Source: Hetaerina americana (Eukaryota; Arthropoda; Insecta; Odonata; Calopterygidae). From it: DNA of 64,000 bases. The notes beneath the pieces are model-generated. The model was not told the DNA's origin. It did no database searches and saw nothing but the letters and a program-made list of their open reading frames with translations. Positions 1 through 14,029 of this stretch are shown piece after piece. The number at the start of each line of letters is the position of its first letter. Position 1 is the stretch's first letter. The stretch is from NCBI GenBank assembly GCA_022747635.1, contig JAKTNV010000027.1, forward strand, positions 558,001-622,000, in the 5' to 3' direction. A program made the translations under genes and the position numbers.

Positions 1-3000
1 CGACCCTAGGGGTCAAATCTAACCCTATGACTTCGTATTCTCTTGACGTAAGTCAGTTCTTCATTGTAATGTGTCCATACTCAATTAGGTGATGTTTTCA
101 CGTTTCTTCTTTCTTCAGACGAAGTCTTGATTGGTCCACGTAATTCTTCCTGAAAGAGAGCGGATTAGTGCACACAACATTTACACTTGGTGTGATTGGT
201 TCCAACGATAGAAACTCTCTTAACAATCACAGAATTGGAAGTACAGCAAGACGCCACCACCAATCCACATGATAGAAGAGTGGGATTCAATCGTACAGAG
301 CCGCACACACAACAAAAATTAAAATTAATTGCGGGAATACGCCTAGCCTTAAACGCAATGTATTCCGACCCTAGGGGTCCAAATCTAACCCTATGACTTC
401 GTATTCTCTTGACGTAAGTCAGTTCTTCATTGTAATGTGTCCATTCTCCATAAGGTGATGTTCTTGCGTTTCTTCTTTCTTCAGACGAAGTCTTGATTGG
501 TCCATGTAATTCTTCCTGAAAGGAAGCGGATTAGTGCACACAACATTTACACTAGGTGTGATTGGTTCCAACGATAGAAACTCTCTCAACCATCACAGAA
601 TTGGATGTACAGCAAGACGCCAACACCCAATCCACATGATAGAAGAGTGGGATTCAATCGTACAGATCCGCACACACAACAAAAATTAAAATTAATCGCG
701 GGAATACGCCTAGCCTTAAACGCAATGTGTTCCGACCCTACGGGTCCAAATCTATTCCTATAACTTCGTATTCTCTTGACGTAAGTCTGTTCTTCATTGT
801 AATGTGTCCATTCTCCATAAGTTGATGTTTTTCACGTTTCTTCTTTCTTCACACGAAGTCTTGATTGGTCCACGTATTTCTTCCTGAAAGAGAGCGGATT
901 AGTGCACACAACATTTACACTAGGTGTGATTGGTTCCAACGATAAAAAACTCTCTCAACCAGCACAGAATTGGAAGTACAGCAAGACGCCAACAACCAAT
1001 CCACATGATAGAAGAGTGGGATTCAATCGTACAGAGCCGCACAAACAACAAAAATTAAAATTAATCGCGGGAATACGCCTAGCCTTAAACGCTATGTATT
1101 CCGACCCTAGGGGTCCACATCTAACCCTATGACTTCGTATTCTCTTGACGTAAGTCAGTTCTTCATTGTAATGTGTCCATTCTCCATAAGGTGATGTTTT
1201 TCACGATTCTTCTTTCTTCAGACGAAGTCTTGATTGGTCCACGTATTTCTTCCTGAAAGAGAGCGGATTAGTGCACACAACATTTACACTAGGTGTGATT
1301 GGTTCCAACGATAGAAACTCTCTCAACCAGCACAGAATTGGAAGTACAGCAAGACGCCAACAACCAATCCACATGATAGAAGAGTGGGATTCAATCGTAC
1401 AGTGCCGCACACACAACAAAAATTAAAATTAATCGCGAGAATACGCCTAGCCTTAAACGCAATGTGTTCCGACCCTAGGGGTCAAAATCTAACCCTATGA
1501 CTTCGTATTCTCTTGACGTAAGTCAGTTCTTCATTTTAATGTGTCCATTCTCCATAAGGTGATGTTTTTCACGTTTCTTCTTTCTTCAGACGAAGTCTTG
1601 ATTGGTCCACGTATTTCTTCCTGAAAGAGAGCGGATTAGTGCACACAACATTTACACTAGGTGTGATTGGTTCCAACGATAGAAACTCTCTCAACTAGCA
1701 CAGAATTGGAAGTACAGCAAGACGCCAACAACCAATCCACATGATAGAAGAGTGGGATTCAATCGTACAGTGCCGCACACACAACAAAAATTAAAATTAA
1801 TCGCAGGAATACGCCTAGCCTTAAACGCAATGTACTCCGACCCTAGGGGTCCAAATCTAACCCTATGACTTCGTATTCTCTTGACGTAAGTCAGTTCTTC
1901 ATTGTAATGTGTCCATTCTCAATTAGGTGATGTTTTCACGTTTCTTCTTTCTTCAGACGAAGTCTTGATTGGTCCACGTAATTCTTCCTGAAAGAGGGCG
2001 GATTAGTGCACACAACATTTACACTTGGTGTGATTGGTTCCAACGATAGAAACTCTCTTAACAATCATAGAATTGGAAGAAGAGCAAGACGCCACCACCA
2101 ATCCACATGATAGAAGAGTGGGATTCAATCGTACAGTGCCGCACACACAACAAAAATTAAAATTAATCGCGGGAATACGCCTAGCCTTAAACGCAATGTA
2201 TTCCGACCCTAGGGGTCCAAATCTAACCCTATGACTTCGTATTCTCTTGACGTAAGTCAGTTCTTCATTGTAATGTGTCCATTCTCCATAAGGTGATGTT
2301 CTTGCGTTTCTTCTTTCTTCAGACGAAGTCTTGATTGGTCCATGTAATTCTTCCTGAAAGGAAGCGGATTAGTGCACACAACATTTACACTAGGTGTGAT
2401 TGGTTCCAACGATAGAAACTCTCTCAACCATCACAGAATTGGATGTACAGCAAGACGCCAACACCCAATCCACATGATAGAAGAGTGGGATTCAATATTA
2501 CAGATCCGCACACACAACAAAAATTAAAATTAATCGCGGGAATACGCCTAGCCTTAAACGCAATGTGTTCCGACCCTACGGGTCCAAATCTATTCCTATA
2601 ACTTCGTATTCTCTTGACGTAAGTCTGTTCTTCATTGTAATGTGTCCATTCTCCATAAGTTGATGTTTTTCACGTTTCTTCTTTCTTCAGACGAAGTCTT
2701 GATTGGTCCACGTATTTCTTCCTGAAAGAGAGCGGATTAGTGCACACAACATTTACACTAGGTGTGATTGGTTCCAACGATATAAACTCTCTTTACAATC
2801 ACAGAATTGGAAGTACAGCAAGACGCCAACAACCAATCCACATGATAGAAGAGTGGGTTTCAATCGTACAGAGCCGCACACACAACAAAAATTAAAATTA
2901 ATCGCGGGAATACGCCTAGCCTTAAACGCAATGTACTCCGACCCTAGGGGTCCAAATCTAACCCTATGACTTCGTATTCTCTTGACGTAACTCAGTTCTT

Positions 3001-6000
3001 CATTGTAATGTGTCAATTCTTAATAGGGTTACGTTCTCACGTTTCTTCTTTCTTCAGACGAAGTCTTGATTGGTCCACGTATTTCTTCCTGAAAGAGAGC
3101 GGATTAGTGCACACAACATTTACACTAGGTGTGATTGGTTCCAACGATAGAAACTCTCTTTACAATCATAGAATTGGAAGTACAGCAAGACGCCAACCAC
3201 CAATCCACATGATAGAAGAGTGGGATTCAATCGTACAGTGCCGCACACACAACAAAAATTAAAATTAATCGCAGGAATACGCCTAGCCTTAAACGCAATG
3301 TATTCCGACCCTAGGGGTCAAAATCTAACCCTATGACTTCGTATTCTCTTGACGTAAGTCAGTTCTTCATTGTAATGTGTCCATTCTCCATGAGGTGATG
3401 TTCTTGCGTATCTTCTTTCTTCAGACGAAGTCTTGATTGGTCCATGTAATTCTTCCTGAAAGGAAGCGGATTAGTGCACACAACATTTACACTAGGTGTG
3501 ATTGGTTCCAACGATAGAAACTCTCTCAACCATCACAGAATTGGATGTACAGCAAGACGCCAACACCCAATTCACATGATAGAAGAGTGGGATTCAATCG
3601 TACAGATCCGCACACACAACAAAAATTAAAATTAATCGCGGGAATACGCCTAGCCTTTAACGCAATGTATTCCGACCCTAGGGGTCAAAATCTAACCCAA
3701 TGACTTCGTATTCTCTTGACGTAAGTCAGTTCTTCATTGTAATGTGTCCATTCTCCATAAGGTGACGTTCTCACGTTTCTTCTTTCTTCAGACGAAGTCT
3801 TGATTGGTCCACGTATTTCTTCCTGAAAGAGAGCGGATTAGTGCACACAACATTTACACTAGGTGTGATTGGTTCCAACGATAGAAACTCTCTTAACAAT
3901 CACAGAATTGGAAGTACAGCAAGACGCCAACCACCAATCCACATGATAGAAGAGTGGGATTCAATCGTACAGAGCCGCACACACAACAAAAATTAAAATT
4001 AATCGCGGGAATACGCCTAGCCTTAAACGCAATGTATTCCGACCCTAGGGGTCCAAATCTAACCCTATGACTTCGTATTCTCTTGACGTAAGTCAGTTCT
4101 TCATTGTAATGTGTCAATTCTTAATAAGGTTACGTTCTCACGTTTCTTCTTTCTTCAGACGAAGTCTTGATTGGTCCACGTATTTCTTCCTGAAAGAGAG
4201 CGGATTAGTGCACACAACATATACACTAGGTGTGATTGGTTCCAACGATAGAAACTCTCTCAACCAGCACAGAATTGGAAGTACAGCAAGACGCCAACCA
4301 CCAATCCACATGATAGAAGAGTGGGATTCATTCGTACAGAGCCGCACACACAACAAAAATTAAAATTAATCGCGAGAATACGCCTAGCCTTAAACGCAAT
4401 GTGTTCCGACCCTAGGGGTCCAAATCTAACCCTATGACTTCGTATTCTCTTGACGCCAGTCAGTTCTTCATTGTAATGTGTCCATTCTCCATAAGGTGAT
4501 GTTTTTCACATTTCTTCTTTCTTCAGACGAAGTCTTGATTGGTCCACGTAATTCTTCCTGAAAGAGAGCGGATTAGTGCACACAACATTTACACTAGGTG
4601 TGATTGGTTCCAACGATAGAAACTCTCTCAACCAGCACAGAATTGGAAGTACAGCAAGACGCCAACCACCAATCCACATGATAGAAGAGTGGGATTCAAT
4701 CGTACAGAGCCGCACACACAACAAAAATTAAAATTAATCGCGGGAATACGCCTAGCCTTAAACGCAATGTATTCCGACCCTAGGGGTCCAAATCTAACCC
4801 TATGACTTCGTATTCTCTTGACGTAAGTCAGTTCTTCATTGTAATGTGTCAATTCTCCATAGGGTTACGTTCTCACGTTTCTTCCTTCTTCAGACGAAGT
4901 CTTGATTGGTCCACGTATTTCTTCCTGAAAGAGAGCGGATTAGTGCACACAACATTTACACTAGGTGTGATTGGTTCCAACGATAGAAACTCTCTCAACC
5001 AGCACAGAATTGGAAGTACAGCAAGACGCCAACACCCAATCCACATGATAGAAGAGTGGGATTCAATCGTACAATGCCGCACACACAACAAAAATTAAAA
5101 TTAATCGCGAGAATACGCCTAGCCTTAAACGCAATGTGTTCCGACCCTACGGGTCCAAATCTATTCCTATAACTTCGTATTCTCTTGACGTAAGTCTGTT
5201 CTTCATTGTAATGTGTCCATTCTCCATAAGTTGATGTTTTTCACGTTTCTTCTTTCTTCAGACGAAGTCTTGATTGGTCCACGTATTTCTTCCTGAAAGA
5301 GAGCGGATTAGTGCACACAACATTTACACTAGGTGTGATTGGTTCCAACGATAGAAACTCTCTTAACAATCACAGAATTGGAAGTACAACAAGACGCCAA
5401 CCACCAATCCACATGATAGAAGAGTGGGATTCAATCGTACAGAGCCGCACACACAACAAAAATTAAAATTAATCGCAGGAATACGCCTAGCCTTAAACGC
5501 AATGTATTCCGACCCTAGGGGTCAAAATCTAACCCTATGACTTCGTATTCTCTTGACGTAAGTCAGTTCTTCATTGTAATGTGTCCATTCTCCATAAGGT
5601 GACGTTCTCACGTTTCTTCTTTCTTCAGACGAAGTCTTGATTGGTCCACGTATTTCTTCCTGAAAGAGAGCGGATTAGTGCACACAACATTTACACTTGG
5701 TGTGATTGGTTCCAACGATAGAAACTCTCTTAACAATCACAGAATTGGAAGTACAGCAAGACGCCAACCACAAATCCACATGATAGAAGAGTGGGATTCA
5801 ATCGTACAGAGCCGCACACACAACAAAAATTAAAATTAATCGCGGGAATACGCCTAGCCTTAAACGCAATGTATTCCGAACCTAGGGGTCCAAATCTAAC
5901 CCTATGACTTCGTATTCTCTTGACGTAAGTCAGTTCTTCATTGTAATGTGTCCATTCTCCATAAGGTGATGTTCTTGCGTTTCTTCTTTCTTCAGACGAA

Positions 6001-8992
6001 GTCTTGATTGGTCCATGTAATTCTTCCTGAAAGGAAGCGGATTAGTGCACACAACATTTACACTAGGTGTGATTGGTTCCAACGATAGAAACTCTCTCAA
6101 CCATCACAGAATTGGATGTACAGCAAGACGCCAACACCCAATCCACATGATAGAAGAGTGGGATTCAATCGTACAGATCCGCACACACAACAAAAATTAA
6201 AATTAATCGCGGGAATACGCCTAGCCTTAAACGCAATGTGTTCCGACCCCAGGGGTCCAAATCTAACCCTATGACTTCGTATTCTCTTGACGTAAGTCAG
6301 TTCTTCATTGTAATGGGTCCATTCTCCATAAGGTGATGTTTTTCACGTTTCTTCTTTCTTCAGACGAAGTCTTGATTGGTCCACGTATTTCTTCCTGAAA
6401 GAGAGCGGATTAGTGCACACAACATTTACACTAGGTGTGATTGGTTCCAACGATAGAAAATCTCTCAACCATCACAGAATTGGAAGTACAGCAAGACGCC
6501 AACCACCAATTCACATGATAGAAGAGTGGGATTCAATCGTACAGAGCTACAAACACAAACAAAAATTAAAATTAATCGCGGGAATACGCCTAGCCTTAAA
6601 CGCAATGTATTCCGACCCTAGGGGTCCAAATCTAACCCTATGACTTCGTATTCTCTTGACGTAAGTCAGTTCTTCATTGTAATGTGTCCATTCTCCATAA
6701 GGTGATGTTTTTCACGTTTCTTCTTGCTTCAGACGAAGTCTTGATTGGTCCACGTAATTATTCCTGAAAGAGAGCGGATTAGTGCACACAACATTTACAC
6801 TAGGTGTGATTGGTTCCAACGATAGAAACTCTCTTAACAATCACAGAATTGGAAGTACAGCAAGACGCCAACAACCAATCCACGTGATAGAAGAGTGGGC
6901 TTCAATCGTACAGAGCTGCACACAAATAAAAATTAAAATTAATCGCGGGAATACGCCTAGCCTTAAACGCAATGTATTCCGACCCTAGGGGTCCAAATCT
7001 AACCCTATGACTTCGTATTCTCTTGACGTAAGTCAGTTCTTCATTGTAATGTGTCCATTCTCAATTAGGTGATGTTTTCACGTTTCTTCTTTCTTCAGAC
7101 GACGTCTTGATTGGTCCACGTAATTCTTCCTGAAAGAGAGCGGATTAGTGCACACAACATTTACACTAGGTGTGATTGGTTCCAACGATAGAAACTCTCT
7201 TAACAATCACAGAATTGGAAGTACAGCAAGACGCCAACCACCAATCCACATGATAGAAGAGTGGGATTCAATCGTACAGAGCCGCACACACAACAAAAAT
7301 TAAAATTAATCGCGGGAATACGCCTAGCCTTAAACGCAATGTGTTCCGACCCTACGGGTCCAAATCTATTCCTATTACTTCGTATTCTCTTGACGTAATT
7401 CTCTTCTTCATTGTAATGTGTCCATTCTCCATAAGGTGATGTTTTTCACGTTTCTTCTTTCTTCAGACGAAGTCTTGATTGGTCCACGTAATTATTCCTG
7501 AAAGAGAGCGGATTAGTGCACACAACATTTACACTAGGTGTGATTGGTTCCAACGATAGAAACTCTCTCAACCAGCACAGAATTGGAAGTACAGAAAGAC
7601 GCCAACAACCAATCCACATGATAAAAGAGTGGGATTCAATCGTACAGTGCCGCACACAAAACAAAAATTAAAATTAATCGCGGGAATACGCCTAGCCTTA
7701 AACGCAATGTATTCCGACCCTAGGGGTCCAAATCTAACCCTATGACTTCGTATTCTCTTGACGTAAGTCAGTTCTTCATTGTAATGTGTCCATTCTCAAT
7801 TAGGTGATGTTTTCACGTTTCTTCTTTCTTCAGACGAAGTCTTGATTGGTCCACGTAATTCTTCCTGAAAGAGAGCGGATTACTGCACACAACATTTACA
7901 CTAGGTGTGATTGGTTCCAACGATAGAAACTCTCTCAACCAGCACAGAATTGGAAGTACAGCAAGACGCCAACACCCAATCCACATGATAGAAGAGTGGG
8001 ATTCAATCGTACAGATCCGCACACACAACAAAAATTATAATTAATCGCGGGAATACGCCTAGCGTTAAACGCAATGTATTCCGACCCTAGGGGTCCAAAT
8101 CTAACCCTATGACTTCGTATTCTCTTGACGTAAGTCAGTATACATTGGAATGTGTCCATTCTCCATAAGGTGATGTTTTTCACGATTCTTCTTTCTTCAG
8201 ACGAAGTCTTGATTGGTCCACGTAATTCTTCCTGAAAGAGAGCGGATTAGTGCACACAACATTTACACTAGGTGTGATTGGTTCCAACGATAGAAACTCT
8301 CTCAACCAGCACAGAATTGGAAGTACAGCAAGACGCCAACAACCAATCCACATGATAGAAGAGTGGGATTCAATCGTACAGTGCCGCACACACAACAAAA
8401 ATTAAAATTAATCGTGGGAATACGCCTAGCCTTAAACGCAATGTATTCCGACCCTAGGGGTCCAAATCTTACCCTATGACTTCGTATTCTCTTGACGTAA
8501 GTCAGTTCTTCATTGTAATGTGTCCATTCTCAATTAGGTGATGTTTTCACGTTTCTTCTTTCTTCAGACGAAGTCTTGATTGGTCCACGTAATTCTTCCT
8601 GAAAGAGAGCGGATTAGTGCACACAACATATACACTAGGTGTGATAGGTTCCAACGATAGAAACTCTCTCAACCAGCACAGAATTGGAAGTACAGCAAGA
8701 CGCCAACAACCAATCCACATGATAGAAGAGTGGGATTCAATCGTACAGAGCCGCACACACAACAAATATTTAAATTAATCGCGGGAATACGCCTAGCCTG
8801 AATCGCAATGTATTGCGACCCTAGGGGTCCAAATCTAACCCTATGACTTCGTATTCTCTTGACGTAAGTCAGTTCTTCATTGTAAAGTGTCCATTCTCCA
8901 TAAGGTGATGTTTTTCACGTTTCTTCTTTCTTCAGACGAAGTCTTGATTGGTCCACGTAATTTTTCCTGAGAGAGAGCGGATTAGTGCACAT
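1..8992 (-). repeat. Tandem satellite array, ~367-bp monomer (left arm)
   Basis: About 24 head-to-tail monomers of roughly 367 bp are visible. Landmarks such as the CCTAGG-centred dyad, the stretch 'gcacacaacatttacac' and 'gaagtcttgattggtcca' recur at that spacing. The array is cut by the window start. Strand is given as minus because the splice-site-like motif (ctaatccgctctctttcag) reads on the minus strand here. Copies differ by point changes and 1-2 bp indels. A five-monomer higher-order repeat is seen: positions 196 and 2,034 begin near-identical segments 1,838 bp apart. Short reading frames of 60-98 codons recur once or twice per monomer on both strands but are broken in many units, so they are not annotated as genes. 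Confidence 0.97.
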
Positions 8993-8999
8993 AATATTT

Positions 9000-9560
9000 A
9001 CACTCGTTTTTTTATGTTCCATCCATGAAAACTCTTCCAACTCCTATATATTTGAAGTACGCAAGTTTCATGTTCGTCAATTCGCAATGTGTTGGTAAAG
9101 ATTTATGGCAGCAAGCACCACTCCATCCATACTCATTCACACATGTTAGTTATTACTTACGAATATACTAGTGCAATAGACTAAACCTTGTTAGTTCTAC
9201 CTAAACCCAATAATCTATCCGTTAGTTAGCTACTAATGCATTCATACACACTCCGAAATACTCGCATCCAAGCATACAATGTTTAACCTACGAGTGTTTA
9301 AAATGACGTGATTGCCAGTGTCCAAGGGATTGTAAGTGTAACAGTGGTCATATTTGCATACATGATATATAGAACCATTAACATTTGACAAATGTATAGC
9401 ATTGTAATTAGAAGATACAGAAGTGAGTACAAAATCTTCTTTAGCTCCTCTTCGCCCCACCCATGGAAGGCTCCGCCCGAATGGTCCGTGCGTCGGGCCT
9501 GAAATGACATCATGCCTACTTTAATTAAGAAAGAGTCATGCTGCCACGTAATTTCTTATT
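9000..9560 (-). repeat. Array-flanking block, left-arm copy
   Basis: A roughly 550-bp block lies directly inside the satellite edge. It matches 38,290-38,850 (the arm partner) and, at lower identity (around 85 % by eye), 60,520-61,035 on the outer side of the right array. A minus-strand frame of 72 codons (9,242-9,460) is also open in the outer copy, sharing the string CKYDHCYTYNP. In the right-arm copy the same frame has an early TAA, and differences between copies look unconstrained, so I do not call a gene. Confidence 0.8.
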
Positions 9561-9574
9561 GCATACTACATATA

Positions 9575-9775
9575 CCCAAGAAGGTAGTGCCTTCCATGAT
9601 TGAAACACTTTGCCCAATTATAGAATAGGAAGTACGACAGGACGCAGAACTTTAATCCACGTGATAGAAGAGTGGGAGTTAATTACTCAGTGCCGCACAC
9701 ACAACAAAAATTAAATTTAATCGCGGGAATACGCCTATCCTTAAATACAATGTTCTCCGACCCTAATGGTATAAA
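9575..9775 (-). repeat. Diverged satellite monomer inside left arm
   Basis: Segments such as 'tagaagagtggga', 'gccgcacacacaacaaaaatt' in part, and 'cgcgggaatacgccta' match the satellite monomer. Substitutions and small indels place it well outside the homogenised array. It lies inside the flanking block, so the ancestral array once extended past the block. Confidence 0.85.
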
Positions 9776-9859
9776 TCCTTTCCTAATACTCCTCTTTTCT
9801 TTACTTAGGTCCAATCTTCTTTATCACCTTTCAACTTTTTTGTTTGAAGACCGTATTAC

Positions 9860-10730
9860 ATGAGGAATTTTTTTCAGTGCACTGTCTTCAGTTAAGGGCC
9901 TCATATTTATTTGCCTTTTTTTTGTGCAACGTTTCTACTTATATCCAACGGATCCGTTGGTTCGAATTGTAGCAATACCTCGCTTTATTTACGAGAATTT
10001 TACTGTTTTTTCCACAGTTCACCGTTTTACACCCTTTAGTCTAACATAGGGTTTTAGCGTATCTTGAAGAATGTGAAGATCTTATTGACGAAATCATAAA
10101 TTATGACACCAACACACTCGACAGGTGCACCACAGATTTTTACCTTAAAATACACTTCGGTTGAAAAATTGCATACCCAAATGTTCTAAAAATCTGTAGA
10201 TATGTATATATTCGAAGAATTACCAATTCAGAAAGAAATAAAACCTATTATCACAGCGCTTAACTCCGCCAGCTACTTATTCGCAAAGTGGCTCGACGGC
10301 CTGTGGAAAGCTCTTGGACCCACAGTCCAATTTCGACCTTATTTCCTTCCTTAAAATAAAATCGACGCGTACCGTCCTCAATAATGAGATTGCAGTACCC
10401 TTTAACTCAGTAAGGTTATTCCACGGCATCCATTTTTTCATCGCCTTTGATTGCATAGCAGACTGCCAAAGAAGCGACCAGCAAACTCCGGTCGATATCC
10501 CAAGGAATACTTCACCCACGCCAAAGAGTGCATGGACGCAACATACTTCTACGAGGTTGATCCCATAAAAACCCCGCCTGACCTAGGGATGGCGGTAGTT
10601 GTTTAATAGATATAACTTTATTAGAAAGCAAACAAACTTTAAAACATAAGTTTCAAGTTTGAAGACGCCACGTCGTTTAGTATTTATTTGGAAGCCATCA
10701 ATAATGAACGTTTTTAGACCTCAGTTTCCG
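9860..10730. other. Arm segment with no recognised gene
   Basis: Mirror copy at about 37,118-37,988. Overlapping frames exist on both strands around 10,277-10,568 (80 codons minus, 84 codons plus). A third plus-strand frame encodes GRYPKEYFTHAKECMDAT and ends in TAA near 10,604, with an upstream stop in that frame. None matches a family I can name. The dense frames could be an old coding fragment of a mobile element. Confidence 0.4.
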
Positions 10731-10734
10731 ACTT

Positions 10735-11444
10735 CAACAAAACCTTATAATGCCAATAAAACGAGTATGTGTATTTCGAGGAATGGCAATTTTTATACCA
10801 GCAGAGGTTAATTCAAAAAGACAAAGGCCAGTAGTTAGCTTAATGACTAGACAAATAATGCCACTTTAGCAGAATTTCAATTGACTCGCGCACGTTGTCG
10901 CACGTAACTACAGCATTGTTTACATTTTCAGCAACAATGATTCACCCGCGTGAAACAAATTGGAATATGATCACTGCACTGCTTCTTTATAAGGAAGGGA
11001 AATTGTTGTGACAAATATGAAAGAGGGAGAGAGTGAAAAAGACAACAGGAAGTGAGGGAAATTAAAATCGGACCTCCCATGTCAGAGGTCAACCCGACGC
11101 GGACATATTAAGCATTGATAAATGTATAAATAAATAAATGCGTCAACTTACAATTATTCCTATTCGCCGGATTCTTCGAAGTTTCATTCCCTAGGAATCC
11201 ATACATCATTCCTGCACTTCCAGGCGTATCCGTCCATCTCACTCTCTCGCAACACTCGGACATTCTTCCCTTTCCAAGAGGATTATCCTTTCCAAACTAA
11301 CACACGCAAACCGATCACATCACTGAAATCAGATTCAAAAACTGCTTAACCAAGAGTCCAAACACTTAAGAATGTGCATGAAAAACTTTCCAATATCACT
11401 ATGTTTATATTTTGCATCCAAAAAATGCCCAATCCAAATGATAC
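10735..11444 (-). repeat. Direct repeat copy A (left arm)
   Basis: About 700 bp matching 12,158-12,854 in the same orientation, offset by about 1.4 kb. Shared text includes 'cagtagttagcttaatgact' and 'gactcgcgcacgttgtcgca'. It contains exon-like segment A on the minus strand (11,152-11,263). Confidence 0.88.
11152..11263 (-). CDS. Candidate coding exon, copy A, left-arm duplicate
   Basis: Mirror of 36,585-36,696, with frame and GTAAGT donor preserved. Unknown function. Confidence 0.32.
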
Positions 11445-11987
11445 ACATATTGTATATTGCCCAAATGATACACATATTGTTCGCCAATAGTGGGAAAAAG
11501 CTTTCCAAGAAAATATACCACACACACAAACAATTGAGCAAAAAACATAAGAGGTTTCTTTTTCTTTCCGTTTTAACTCGAAACTAAAAAATACCTCCAA
11601 AAAAATTGTTTTTAATCAGACACTAACATCAGTTTCAAAAACCCAAACGATTAACGAAAGTTATTAGGTATTCCCAAAAATTAAGCGGCTTCAGTGGAAT
11701 AATCCAGGGTCTCTGAGGTGCTTTGAAGCGCGTGCTACACATAATACCGAACACACGCGATGTTGAAAGGGCGTGTAGTCAAAGATTTCAGGCTAAATAT
11801 GCACACTCTAAATTTTAAAACTCGACTTCGACGAAAACTTAAAAAAAAGTAGTAGTATTTACGGGAGGCGACCAAAATCTGAGGTAATTTGCACCAAATA
11901 TGATGGGTAGAAAACTATGAATGATGGAGAGAAGCCGGCCGTCAGCATTAGCCTACTCTAGACAAAAGGCGCAAAGGGGTTCGCTAT

Positions 11988-12153
11988 TTAATACCCCATC
12001 CGACGGGCGTCGTACTCACTCAAAGCTCTCTCCACGAGGCACCTCAAGTAGGGATCGAGATACCTCTGAAAAATATTCAACACAGACGATATTTGATCCC
12101 GAGCCTTCTGGGCGGTAAGCCTGTACGATAGCCGCCGTCCCAATTCCGATCCC
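11988..12153 (-). CDS. Candidate terminal exon, left-arm duplicate
   Basis: Mirror of 35,695-35,860 with the same encoded C-terminus. The acceptor dinucleotide AG is preserved although the preceding base differs (TAG versus CAG). Function unknown. Confidence 0.3.
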
Positions 12154-12157
12154 CTAG

Positions 12158-12854
12158 ACGAAAACTTATAATGCAAATGGAACAAGTAGGCATTTTTCGA
12201 GGAAAAGCATATTTTATACCAGCAGACGTTTATTCAAAAAGACAAAGGCCAGTAGTTAGCTTAATGACTAGACAAAAAAAGCCACGTTAGCAGAATTTCA
12301 ATTGACTCGCGCACGTTGTCGCACGTAACTACAGCACTGTTTACATTTTCAGCAACAATGATTCACCCGCGTGAAACAAATTGGAATATTTTCATTGCAC
12401 TGCTTCCTCATAAGGAAGGTAAATTGTTGTGAGAAATATGCAAGGGGGAGAGAGTAAAAAAGAGATAAGTAAGAGAGGGAAATTAAAATCTGACCTCCCA
12501 TGTCGGGGTCAACCCGACGTGAACATACTTAGCACTGATAAATGAATAATTAAATAAATGCGTGTACTTACAATTATTCCTATTCGACGGATTCTTCGAA
12601 TTTCCATTCCCTAGGAATCCATATTTCATTCCTGCACTTCCGGACGTATCCGTCCATCTCACTCTCTCGCAACACTCGGGCATTCTTCCCTTTCCAAGGG
12701 GATGATCCTTTCCAAACTAACACACGCAAACCGATCACATCGCTGAAATCAGATTCCAAAACAGCTTAGCCAAGAGTCCAAACACTTAAGAATGTGCATG
12801 AAAAAACTTTCCAATATCACTATGTTTATATTTTGCATCCAAAAAATGCCCAAT
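12158..12854 (-). repeat. Direct repeat copy B (left arm)
   Basis: Second copy of the segmental duplication. Similarity to copy A starts just after the point where copy B has an AG acceptor-like site, and ends at 'aaaaaatgcccaatc'. The intron-like middle is more diverged (around 15 %) than the exon-like part (about 6 %). Confidence 0.88.
12572..12683 (-). CDS. Candidate coding exon, copy B, left-arm duplicate
   Basis: Mirror of 35,165-35,276. Frame and donor are kept; codon 2 is CCC (Pro) rather than TCC (Ser). Unknown function. Confidence 0.33.
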
Positions 12855-12859
12855 CGTTC

Positions 12860-13820
12860 ATTATAACGACATTGAACGTTAAACCCCGATCGGTTTTTAG
12901 AATAGGAAACTTATTTCGCCTCATTAATTCAATTAAAACACTTCAAGTCATTTTGTATTGGAGTGTGAACATATGTATTGCACCTTTTCGCCAAATAGTA
13001 GTCGCATGAAATAAAGCTTTGAATGTTCAAAAACACGGAATTCATCGTCACACTTAAAAATCAATTGTCTCCGAAAACAAATTATCCAACTCCAACCTCA
13101 GTCAGAAAGAGAGAGAGTGTCCAAGTAAAATGGGGCAAATGAACTTGAGGACTCTTGGCCCATAGTGACCTTGACTTTTAGCTTGGAATGCGTTCGCTCA
13201 AACAATTCCAATGGCCACCGCTTTCTTGCGACAAACGTTCGCACTCGTTGGACTCCGGTTCGTAAAAGTTTAATTATAGCTTAAGTTTACCCTATCAATG
13301 AGTATGGAAGCAAGATGCAATTATATGGGGCTGGTACAGTCCCTAGAAATAAGTACCTACATTCAAAAATCTCGGGTTGACGAATCGCAAAGGCAGGGAG
13401 CGACTGCGGACGACGGGACGTCTTAAAATACAGATTGTGGCTACATAAATTTCTTTTAAATTAAGAAAGATATTTTACCGCACCCTGTATAGCTATGGAG
13501 TAGAAGCTACATTTTGAATAGAAAATAGTTTGAGATATTGTGTTCTCTGGAATAGAAGAAAACCGGCAATCTTAGTGAAGAAGAGCAACGCCTGATATCG
13601 TCGCGTATCTAAATCTCTCCGTCTTTTCGGCATTAATTATATTTTGAAAATAATCGAAATGGCACTACTTCCTGTTTCATTGTTAATTTTGGTGTAGTTT
13701 AACTTTTCCCTGGCAAGCTTTAAACAGATTAGTTACTACGTATCGCGCAAAAAATCAGTCCACACTTGGTTCCCATAATTACGAGGAATTCGAAATATCC
13801 TTCCCTATTCGCAATAATAA
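12860..13820. other. Arm segment, nothing recognised
   Basis: Mirror at about 34,028-34,988. Mixed-composition DNA containing a short GA tract near 13,108. No frame, RNA or transposon signature that I can support. Confidence 0.5.
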
Positions 13821-13936
13821 GTATAAAATTACCTCGAAATAAAAGAATTACACCCTTTTACACAAGTGCAGCCGAGAATATAAGGCATCCGACAATAATC
13901 TAAAAAGGCGGGAACATTAGACAAGTATACACTCAC

Positions 13937-14023
13937 CTCCTTCTGACACGACGACACATGACCAACTGAACGGGTAGCTCGTCGAATGAATAGCAGGTGG
14001 TCGAAACAGTTGGATGACGTCAT
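13937..14023 (-). CDS. Candidate first coding exon, left-arm duplicate
   Basis: Mirror of 33,824-33,910, with identical encoded peptide and donor. Unknown function. Confidence 0.27.
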
Positions 14024-14029
14024 TTTTTA

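Noticed and set aside
1..8992. Recurrent 60-98 codon frames in each satellite monomer
   Set aside because: They occur on both strands, are broken in many units and show no domain. They are consequences of the repeat, not annotated genes; only the splice-motif hypothesis is kept as a finding.
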